From the NCBI GenBank assembly GCA_007132255.1, contig SLOZ01000075.1, forward strand, positions 1-5,221: a stretch of 5,221 bases of DNA, read 5' to 3'. Both the position numbers and the translations under genes were made by a program. The number at the start of each line of letters is the position of its first letter. Position 1 is the first letter of the stretch. This DNA is from Limnochordia bacterium. GTDB taxonomy: Bacteria > Bacillota > Limnochordia > Darwinibacteriales > B1SED10-159. The notes under the pieces are model-generated. The model was not told the DNA's origin, searched no databases, and saw nothing but the letters and a program-made list of their open reading frames with translations. Positions 1-5,221 of this stretch are shown here, piece after piece.

Positions 1-35
1 AAAAAGTGGCCTGGCAAGCTCATAGCAAGAGACTC

Positions 36-58
36 GAAATCGCTTTAGCAGCGATTTC
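36..58. repeat. Perfect 9-bp inverted repeat (hairpin)
   Basis: GAAATCGCT at 36-44 is exactly complementary to AGCGATTTC at 50-58, leaving a 5-base spacer. The stem is perfect, so either strand could form it. No T-run follows on either side, so a terminator role is not supported. It may be part of a larger repeat element or a structured RNA. Confidence 0.6.
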
Positions 59-129
59 ACCGAGGTGTTCGGCATGAGTTTGCTCGGGATACCGGGAAAA
101 TCAACACGTTTTTAGGTCGTCGAATATCA

Positions 130-251
130 TCGAACAAGAGCTGTCCTAGCAGGCCTATCCCATAGGCGTGTTTGAACGCCCGAATTTGGCAGTTCAGCTC
201 AGTCGTAAACCACCCATGGTTCCCTGTGAAACAGGTCTGCTAGGGGTTCGG
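130..251 (+). other. Possible structured RNA element (long-range pairing)
   Basis: On the plus strand CCTAGCAGGCCT (145-156) pairs with AGGTCTGCTAGG (233-244) over 12 positions, with one G-U pair (153 with 236). Outside it CGAAC (131-135) pairs with GTTCG (246-250), separated by a one-sided bulge around 136-144. Inside lies the hairpin GGCGT/ACGCC (165-169 with 176-180). In minus-strand RNA the 153/236 pair would be a C-A mismatch, which mildly favours a plus-strand transcript. Two short hairpins, 153-167 (GCCTAT, ccc, ATAGGC) and 223-235 (CCTGT, gaa, ACAGG), would compete with the long stem. I see no promoter or terminator and recognise no RNA family. Confidence 0.25.
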
Positions 252-297
252 CCCGCCATCTTCAAGGTAATAGAAGCCGGCTAGCAAAGCTTTTCGC

Positions 298-2067
298 TTA
301 CATCGTCTTACTGGCGGCGATAAACAGGTCCACATCTTGCAGTACTGTTTGACAAGCCTGCTGCCAAAACTCGGGTCTATCCAGGCGAACAGCCAGATGC
401 TTTTCGGCCAAATCCTCCACCGTCATGGAACCACTGTCTCGAAGCAGCGCCTCATAGGTGCCGGCAAAGTCCTCATCACCATGCTGAAACTGGCTGTAAA
501 GACCGGCGCTGAACAGATACCCGAACGTATATGGGAAGTTATAGAAAGGAACATCGGTCAAGTAAAAGTGCAGTTTGGAAACCCAGAATAACGGATGATA
601 CTGCGAGAGCTGGTTCAAGTAACTCTCCTTCTGTGCTGTTTCCATCAGCTCGTTCAGTTCATCCACAGTAAGAGGACCTTGGGCTCGCGCCGCATAGAAT
701 CTATCCTCAAACGTAAACCGAGCATCAATATTCATCAACAGAGCCACTGCCTGCTGCAGCCTCTGGTCCAGCAAGTTCAATCGCTGCCCAGGGCTAGCTG
801 CCGTTTTTAAAGCTGCATCGGAAACCAATAATTCCGCAAAGGTCGACGCTGTCTCTGCTACATTCATTGCGTAGGCTTGACGAAGTGGCGGCAGGTTTCG
901 AAGCAGATGGCTGTGATAGGCGTGGCCTAACTCGTGGGCCAATGTACTGAGACTCGAATATGTACCCCCATAGGTCATGAATATACGCGACTGGCCCTGT
1001 TCAGGAAATCCGATGCAAAAACCACCGGGCATTTTGCCCGAGCGGTCCTCCGCTTCCACCCAGCGGGCAGCCAAAGCTTGTTCCGCAAAAGCAGCCATGT
1101 CCGGATTGAAAACCTGGAACTGTCCGGCAACAAAACCACACGCTTCGTCATAGGAAATCTTTGCTTCCTCAGCATTCAGGGGCGCATCCTGGTCAGCCCA
1201 GGACAAGCGCTCCACATGCAGAAGCTCCGCTTTGCGCTCCATGTAGGGGATCAAACGCTGACGACTGGTTCTGACTCCTTCCCACATTGCATCCAGTGTC
1301 AACTGCGACATCCGGTTAAGGCGTAACGGCTCATCTAGATGGCGGTCCCAACCTCGCTGCTTATACAAGGCCAACCGATAACCGCCAATATGATTGAGCG
1401 CTTCGGCCCCTAGGTCAGCATCCTGAGCCCACGCCTGTTCCCAGCCGTTGAAAACACTCTGGCGGACCCGAGCCTCACCACTGGCGAACAAATTCTCCGC
1501 TTGTCCAACGGATAGACGTTGCCGCTCACCGTCGATCTCCACGTCCACGTGAATGCGGCCCACAACGACGTCATACAGCTGTGACCAACCGTGGTACCCA
1601 TCGGTGGCCAGCGCCGTGACGAGCTGCTCTTTGGCAGCGTCCATCTTCAATGCCTGCTGTTGACGTTTCTCCAAAACAGGAAAAGCCACGTCAGCAAAGG
1701 CTGTCGCCACGAGATGCTGCCATGTGTTGGCATCCATAGCCGCCAGAGTGCTGGCCAATGAGGTATCAATCTGTTCAAAATGAGCGGCTTCATTCTGCAG
1801 CTGGCTATAGCGCTGCTTTGCTATGGTGTCGTTAACATCTTGGGCCATGCAGCATGAATAAAAACTCTGCAGCTGCTCTACGCGAGTGGCCACTCTTTGA
1901 AAAGCCTCCAACCACGCTAACCAAACCGTCTCAACAGACTGTTCACTGTTGGGCATAGTGCCTTCCAACTCGGCCAACTGCTGCTTTAGCTCCTTATGCG
2001 CCTCTGCGGCCTGCGGCGACTGGCTGCCACCGGGATATATCGTGTCAAGCTCCCAGATCTGCTGCAT
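298..2067 (-). CDS. pepF: M3 family oligoendopeptidase F (PepF-like)
   Basis: A 589-residue cytosolic zinc metallopeptidase expected to cut short peptides. The zinc-binding HELGH lies at residues 378-382, with His378 and His382 as ligands and Glu379 as catalytic base. The third ligand is probably Glu405 in NVAETASTF. The strand before it, SRIFMTYGGTYSS (360-372), and the aromatic loop FYNFPYTFGYLF (508-519) near the C-terminus are typical of the M3B/PepF group. Length fits the family (about 590-600). No signal peptide is seen. An in-frame ATG further upstream (2142) would add 25 residues encoded inside mnmA; I chose 2067 because the protein then begins MQQIWELDTIYPGG, the usual PepF start, and a good ribosome-binding site precedes it. 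The gene overlaps the end of mnmA by 23 bases, suggesting coupled translation. The family call is firm; the substrate is unknown. Confidence 0.93.
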   Translation of the reverse strand: MQQIWELDTIYPGGSQSPQAAEAHKELKQQLAELEGTMPNSEQSVETVWLAWLEAFQRVATRVEQLQSFYSCCMAQDVNDTIAKQRYSQLQNEAAHFEQIDTSLASTLAAMDANTWQHLVATAFADVAFPVLEKRQQQALKMDAAKEQLVTALATDGYHGWSQLYDVVVGRIHVDVEIDGERQRLSVGQAENLFASGEARVRQSVFNGWEQAWAQDADLGAEALNHIGGYRLALYKQRGWDRHLDEPLRLNRMSQLTLDAMWEGVRTSRQRLIPYMERKAELLHVERLSWADQDAPLNAEEAKISYDEACGFVAGQFQVFNPDMAAFAEQALAARWVEAEDRSGKMPGGFCIGFPEQGQSRIFMTYGGTYSSLSTLAHELGHAYHSHLLRNLPPLRQAYAMNVAETASTFAELLVSDAALKTAASPGQRLNLLDQRLQQAVALLMNIDARFTFEDRFYAARAQGPLTVDELNELMETAQKESYLNQLSQYHPLFWVSKLHFYLTDVPFYNFPYTFGYLFSAGLYSQFQHGDEDFAGTYEALLRDSGSMTVEDLAEKHLAVRLDRPEFWQQACQTVLQDVDLFIAASKTM

Positions 2068-3178
2068 CCTTGACTCCCCTTTTCTCTTCAGTCTGCAGTG
2101 CTTCGTCGATGATAGCACCGCCCAAGCAGCGTTCGCCAGCATAAAACACAGCGGCCTGACCGGGTGTTATGGCTCGCTGCGGCTCTGCAAAGTCTACGTA
2201 CAGACGTCCATTCCCGAGTAGATGGACTGTTACATCCTGGTCAGGTTGTCGATAGCGAAACTTGGCCGTAGCCGTAAACTGATTGGCCTCGGGTGGCTCA
2301 CCCAATACCCAAGAGGCCTCCGAAGCCAACAATCCGTCAGAGTACAGAGCCAGCGAATCCTGGCCTTGATCCACATAGAGAATATTGTTAGTTAGGTCCT
2401 TCTGCACAACAAACCATGCTTCACCAGGCCCTCCAATCCCTAAGCCCTTGCGTTGGCCCAAGGTATAGTACATCAAGCCATCATGTCGGCCCACAGTCTC
2501 ACCCTCTAGGGTTTGAATGTCTCCAGGCTGTGCAGGCAGGAAACGTTGAAGAAACTCTTTGAATTTCCGTTCACCGATAAAGCAAATGCCGGTACTATCT
2601 TTTTTCTTAGCTGTCAACAACCCCGCCGCCTCGGCTACATGCCGCACTTCCGCTTTGGACATCTCACCTACAGGGAACAAAGCCCTGTGAAGCTGCTCTT
2701 GACCCAACATGCAGAGAAAATAGCTTTGGTCTTTGTTGGTGTCTACGCCGCGCAAGAGCAGCGATGCATCTCCTTGGCGTTGAATGCGCGCATAGTGGCC
2801 GGTTGCAAGATAATCAGCTTCCAAGTCCAACGCCTTTTGGAGAAAGGCTTTAAACTTAATTTCCTTATTACACATGACATCCGGATTCGGTGTACGGCCA
2901 CGCTTGTACTCCTCCAAAAAATAGGTGAAGACGCGTTCCCAGTATTCTTTCTCGAAGTTCACCGTGTAGTAAGGAATGTCGATCTGATCGCAAACCCGCC
3001 GGACGTCCTGGTAGTCTTCTTCAGCGGCGCAAACTCCCGACTCGTCGGTCTCATCCCAATTCTTCATGAACACACCAATGACGTCGTAACCCTGCTCTTT
3101 CAACAACAATGCCGCAACCGAAGAATCGACACCGCCAGACATACCCACAACAACGCGGGTGGCCTTGGGAATACGCAT
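2045..3178 (-). CDS. mnmA: tRNA-specific 2-thiouridylase MnmA
   Basis: A 377-residue cytosolic enzyme that adenylates uridine 34 of the tRNAs for Lys, Glu and Gln with ATP and replaces O2 with sulfur from a persulfide relay. This is the s2 part of mnm5s2U and is needed for accurate decoding. Visible features are the PP-loop ATP site SGGVDSS (14-20), the catalytic Cys103 in PDVMCNKEIKF, the persulfide Cys199 in STGICFIGERKF, the TGHYAR segment (126-131), and a C-terminal beta-barrel region from about residue 225 (GRHDGLMYYTLGQRKGLGIGG, with the TPGQ segment at 338-341). Length matches the Bacillus family (about 370), with a short extra charged tail (KRGVKDAADLGA). The start at 3178 is supported by GAGGTG 5 bases upstream. 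It follows ablB after 76 bases and overlaps pepF. In many Bacilli mnmA sits beside a cysteine desulfurase gene; none is seen here. Confidence 0.97.
   Translation of the reverse strand: MRIPKATRVVVGMSGGVDSSVAALLLKEQGYDVIGVFMKNWDETDESGVCAAEEDYQDVRRVCDQIDIPYYTVNFEKEYWERVFTYFLEEYKRGRTPNPDVMCNKEIKFKAFLQKALDLEADYLATGHYARIQRQGDASLLLRGVDTNKDQSYFLCMLGQEQLHRALFPVGEMSKAEVRHVAEAAGLLTAKKKDSTGICFIGERKFKEFLQRFLPAQPGDIQTLEGETVGRHDGLMYYTLGQRKGLGIGGPGEAWFVVQKDLTNNILYVDQGQDSLALYSDGLLASEASWVLGEPPEANQFTATAKFRYRQPDQDVTVHLLGNGRLYVDFAEPQRAITPGQAAVFYAGERCLGGAIIDEALQTEEKRGVKDAADLGA
2068..2080 (-). promoter_or_regulatory. Ribosome-binding site of pepF
   Basis: On the minus strand AGGGGAG (2074-2080) sits 6 bases before the ATG at 2065-2067. 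It lies within the last codons of mnmA and supports the shorter pepF start over the upstream ATG at 2142. Confidence 0.7.
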
Positions 3179-3183
3179 AGCAA

Positions 3184-3189
3184 CACCTC
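3184..3189 (-). promoter_or_regulatory. Ribosome-binding site of mnmA
   Basis: GAGGTG on the minus strand, 5 bases before the mnmA ATG (3176-3178). It fixes the start, which also matches the usual position of the PP-loop about 13 residues in. Confidence 0.7.
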
Positions 3190-3204
3190 AAATCCAAGTC
3201 ATCA

Positions 3205-3224
3205 TGGACCCATCAAACGGTCCA
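3205..3224 (-). repeat. Inverted repeat in the mnmA leader
   Basis: TGGACC (3205-3210) and GGTCCA (3219-3224) form a perfect 6-bp stem with an 8-base loop, between ablB and mnmA. On the minus strand no T-run follows, so it is not a convincing terminator. It ends about 15 bases before the ribosome-binding site and could act as a leader hairpin or processing site; this is inference. Confidence 0.4.
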
Positions 3225-3239
3225 ATCATTCCACTGCTT

Positions 3240-3258
3240 ATTGTATCACAATTGTCAA
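3240..3258 (-). promoter_or_regulatory. Weak promoter-like element before mnmA
   Basis: On the minus strand TGATACAAT (3240-3248) resembles an extended -10 box (TGnTATAAT with one change). A TTGACA (3253-3258) lies only 7 bases upstream, too close to serve as its -35, and the hexamer at the correct distance (GCTCGG) is poor. A near-palindrome TGACAATTGTGA (3246-3257) overlaps it. If active, it would drive mnmA-pepF separately from ablAB, with a leader of about 50 bases. Confidence 0.2.
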
Positions 3259-4157
3259 ATACCCGAGCAGTCACATGACTCGCCAGGAGTATCCAGAGGC
3301 TTGTACCAAATGTTCATACTCTCCAACTGTCCGGCAATGTTGGTGTTATTAACCAATGTACCGCCAAACTGGTAGCCTAGACGGTGGAACGTACGATTCA
3401 TACCATAAGATACGGCTCGGGCAATGGTGAATGCGGTCTTCACACCCTGGTGAGCCACGTCCCCTTCCATTTGGCGCAGCAGAAATTGGGCCAACCCTTG
3501 TCCGCGGTGTTTCGGCACCGTAGCAAAATCTGTCATCTCTACGGCCATGGCTCGCGGATTAAACTCTGCCGCCGCTAACGCCGCTATCTCGTCCTCCAAA
3601 TCCATCACTGCATAATACCAGACAGACTTCTCGTTCATGGTTGCTTCGATATAAGCAGGTTCCGTGATAGGAAACGGATACGTAGCAAACACTTCGCTAT
3701 ACACGGCAGCCATCGCACCACTCATATCGTTCGAACAGCGAATCCAGCGATACGATGCCCCTAAGCTCGATGGCGGCTCCACTTCCTTAGCCTGAGCCGT
3801 TGCCAAGACATCCTTAATCCGCAGCTCGGTGTCAAGCGGCATTCGTTCCCGAGCGGGATCCAAAAAACAAGACAGCAGCCAAGCATCCTCGACCCCTTGA
3901 AAGAAACCGGGAATCACGGCTTCGATGACATATCCCTCGTCTAAAAAACCCTGACCAAACGACTCCGAAACCTTGGCAATCACCTTCGTGTAGCCCAATC
4001 GCTGCGCTTCCTTGCGAAAAACCGCTGCTGCTTGCGCATCGGGGTTAACCTGCCAGTCCATCACGAAAATTCGCCGGTTCTCCGGACCATGCTGAATGAC
4101 GGCACCTGCCAACGCATCCACTTTATCCACGGCCATTCCTCCGACCCATTCGATCAT
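3255..4157 (-). CDS. ablB: Beta-lysine N6-acetyltransferase AblB
   Basis: A 300-residue GNAT-fold enzyme expected to transfer acetyl from acetyl-CoA to the epsilon-amino group of L-beta-lysine, giving N-epsilon-acetyl-beta-lysine. The GNAT domain occupies roughly residues 135-287. The acetyl-CoA loop is RGQGLA (218-223) within MTDFATVPKHRGQG. The stretches TAFTIARAVSYGMN (241-254) and GGTLVNNTNIAGQLESMNIW (265-284) are characteristic of AblB rather than general GNATs. The N-terminal half (about 15-120) is the family's own extension. After the usual end at WYKPL there is a short tail containing CDC. The gene overlaps ablA by 35 bases, consistent with one pathway. The start is not certain: ATG 4157 has GGAGG only 3 bases upstream; ATG 4136, seven codons in, also follows GGAGGA but with almost no spacer; upstream ATGs at 4253 and 4187 lack a good site. 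Function is inferred from family and context. Confidence 0.93.
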   Translation of the reverse strand: MIEWVGGMAVDKVDALAGAVIQHGPENRRIFVMDWQVNPDAQAAAVFRKEAQRLGYTKVIAKVSESFGQGFLDEGYVIEAVIPGFFQGVEDAWLLSCFLDPARERMPLDTELRIKDVLATAQAKEVEPPSSLGASYRWIRCSNDMSGAMAAVYSEVFATYPFPITEPAYIEATMNEKSVWYYAVMDLEDEIAALAAAEFNPRAMAVEMTDFATVPKHRGQGLAQFLLRQMEGDVAHQGVKTAFTIARAVSYGMNRTFHRLGYQFGGTLVNNTNIAGQLESMNIWYKPLDTPGESCDCSGI

Positions 4158-5221
4158 TGTCCTCCGGAACAAGGGATATCGTGCCATTGTTGTCCGATAA
4201 CAGCTTACCAACTCCAATCGACGTAGCTGCCTGGGCTCCTTGCATAGCCTCATCCCAAGGTTGATCAGAGCGCGTTACTTGGTAACGTTCGGGTTCTTGA
4301 TACGTCGTAATGACCCCTTCGTAATTGCGCAGAACCACCTTATTGGTAGACCACGACAGAATGTAATTCGGCAGGACTGGAATCTTGCCGCCTCCACCAG
4401 GGGCGTCTATGACATAAGTCGGAACGCATAGGCCACTGGTATGGCCAATAAGATTTTCCATGATCTCGATTCCACGGCCCACTGGAGTGCGAAAGTGCGC
4501 AAGACCCTCAGACAGATCGCATTGGTACATATAGTAAGGGCGAATGCGATGCTGTACCAGCAGGTGTACAAGCCGCTTCATGATGGCTACCGAGTCATTG
4601 ACACCCGCTAGAAGCACACTCTGGTTGCCGAGCGGGAAGCCAGCATCTGCCAACTTGGCCACAGCCACTGCCGATTCGGGGGTCAACTCCTTCGGATGGT
4701 TGAAATGCACATTGATCCAGAGAGGCTGAAACTCCTTGAGCATGCTCACCAACTCATCTGTAATCCTAGCAGGCAAAACCACAGGAGTTCGCGTACCAAT
4801 ACGGACGATCTCGACATGGGGAATGGCTGTGATTTCTTGAAGCAGCCAGCGCAACTGTTCATTGCTGAGCAGGAACGGATCGCCGCCAGAAAGAAGAACA
4901 TCGCGCACTGCCGGCGTGGCCCGAATATACTCAATTCCCTCGGCCAGTGTCTCTTTGGTGGGGACCGACTCAGCATCGCCTACTTTTCGTTTGCGCGTGC
5001 AGTGCCGGCAGTACATGGAGCAAACATTACTCACATGGAACAAAACTCTATCGGGATAGCGATGCGTAATACCAATCACTGGACTATCGTCGTCTTCGGT
5101 TAATGGATCAGCCATATCGTACTGCTGCACATGCAGTTCCTGGGGCATCGGGAAGGCCTGCTTAAATACAGGATCCTCGCGATAGTGATCCCGGTCGATC
5201 AAGCTGGCATAGTATGGCGTA
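4123..5221 (-). CDS. ablA: Lysine 2,3-aminomutase AblA/KamA (5' end cut by window)
   Basis: A radical SAM, PLP-dependent enzyme converting L-lysine to L-beta-lysine. The frame stays open to the right edge (TPYYAS precedes the in-frame TTG at 5200-5202), so the true start is outside; that TTG is not the start. Counting the TTG codon as 1, the iron-sulfur cysteines are Cys61, Cys65 and Cys68 (CSMYCRHC), Arg70 follows, the substrate-amine aspartates are Asp229 (YQCDLSEG) and Asp266 (VIDAPGG), and the PLP lysine is Lys273 (PGGGGK). Each lies exactly 64 below its known counterpart in the C. subterminale enzyme (125, 129, 132, 134, 293, 330, 337), so there are no gaps and about 58 N-terminal residues are missing if the starts agree. 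The gene runs into ablB with a 35-base overlap, pointing to osmolyte synthesis; no lysine-fermentation genes are visible, though upstream sequence is unseen. Confidence 0.95.
   Translation of the reverse strand, partial: TPYYASLIDRDHYREDPVFKQAFPMPQELHVQQYDMADPLTEDDDSPVIGITHRYPDRVLFHVSNVCSMYCRHCTRKRKVGDAESVPTKETLAEGIEYIRATPAVRDVLLSGGDPFLLSNEQLRWLLQEITAIPHVEIVRIGTRTPVVLPARITDELVSMLKEFQPLWINVHFNHPKELTPESAVAVAKLADAGFPLGNQSVLLAGVNDSVAIMKRLVHLLVQHRIRPYYMYQCDLSEGLAHFRTPVGRGIEIMENLIGHTSGLCVPTYVIDAPGGGGKIPVLPNYILSWSTNKVVLRNYEGVITTYQEPERYQVTRSDQPWDEAMQGAQAATSIGVGKLLSDNNGTISLVPEDNDRMGRRNGRG
4158..4165 (-). promoter_or_regulatory. Ribosome-binding site of ablB
   Basis: GGAGG at 4161-4165 on the minus strand, with only 3 bases before the ATG at 4155-4157. 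The spacing is shorter than usual, and a second GGAGGA directly abuts the alternative ATG at 4134-4136, so the true start may be either. It lies inside the last codons of ablA. Confidence 0.45.

Larger units (their letters stand above)
1..297. other. Gene-free region rich in inverted repeats, downstream of pepF
   Basis: No credible gene is seen. On the minus strand a frame is open for about 60 codons between a TAG at 240-242 and a TGA at 57-59, but it has no ATG. On the plus strand a frame is open from about 149 to 285, but it begins after a stop and its only ATG (215-217) would give about 23 residues. Several inverted repeats are visible: 36-58, 60-72, 83-96, 153-167, 165-180, 223-235, and a long-range pair 145-156 with 233-244. 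None is followed by a T-run in the manner of a rho-independent terminator for the pepF operon. It could be a dispersed repeat, a mobile-element remnant or a structured RNA; I do not recognise the family. Confidence 0.5.

Noticed and set aside
58..85. 5S rRNA-like stretch (minus-strand CATGCCGAACAC)
   Set aside because: A short match to the 5S loop motif is present, but the rest of the 5S sequence and its closing stem are absent.
934..1326. 130-codon plus-strand open frame
   Set aside because: Antisense to pepF, including the region encoding the zinc site; no domain or gene context.
2068..2142. Upstream extension of pepF by 25 residues
   Set aside because: The extra residues are encoded within mnmA and do not resemble PepF N-termini, while ATG 2067 has a good ribosome-binding site and a typical N-terminus.
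3240..3258. TTGACA plus TACAAT as a standard -35/-10 promoter
   Set aside because: The spacer is only 7 bases, far from the required 16-18, so the two hexamers cannot act as a pair.
2513..3352. 279-codon open frame on the plus strand
   Set aside because: It is antisense to mnmA, which has complete family motifs. The predicted protein has no recognisable domain and the frame has no fitting context; it is a shadow.
4696..5103. 135-codon plus-strand open frame
   Set aside because: Antisense to the radical SAM core of ablA; a coding shadow.
5200..5202. TTG as the start of ablA
   Set aside because: The frame continues with conserved-looking aminomutase sequence (TPYYAS) to the window edge, so the gene begins outside the window.
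1..5221. CRISPR array, tRNA genes or complete insertion sequence
   Set aside because: No regularly spaced repeats, no tRNA-like cloverleaf and no transposase with motifs were seen on either strand.

Overview
The window is one tightly packed minus-strand gene block. Read right to left (5'->3' on the minus strand) the genes are ablA (lysine 2,3-aminomutase, cut by the right window edge), ablB (beta-lysine N6-acetyltransferase), mnmA (tRNA-Uridine34 2-thiouridylase) and a pepF-type M3 oligoendopeptidase. To the left lie about 300 bases with no credible gene. All longer reading frames on the plus strand are antisense shadows of these genes.

The organism is most likely a Gram-positive bacterium of class Bacilli. 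The MnmA protein has the long Bacillus-type sequence (first catalytic-loop context PDVMCNKEIKFK, second STGICFIGERKF), and purine-rich Shine-Dalgarno sequences precede the genes. The ablA/ablB pair is also known from Bacillus (yodO/yodP). Base composition is roughly balanced and codon use looks uniform across the four genes. I cannot name the genus.

ablA and ablB overlap by about 35 bases and together encode the known two-step route from L-lysine to N-epsilon-acetyl-beta-lysine, a compatible solute in salt-stressed methanogens and some bacteria. All the residues known to matter in the Clostridium subterminale aminomutase that I could map are present, with a constant numbering offset. ablB is followed by a 76-base gap holding a small inverted repeat and a weak promoter-like element. 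Then come mnmA and pepF, which overlap by 23 bases and are probably translationally coupled. mnmA and pepF have no obvious biochemical link to the beta-lysine genes, so this looks like neighbourhood rather than pathway.

The stretch at 1-297, downstream of pepF, has several inverted repeats, including a perfect 9-bp hairpin and a 12-bp long-range pairing that is continuous only in the plus-strand RNA. It has open but start-less frames on both strands. It may be a dispersed repeat, a mobile-element remnant or a structured RNA; this is the only part of the window that known genes do not explain. I found no clear new biological system: the four genes belong to described families.
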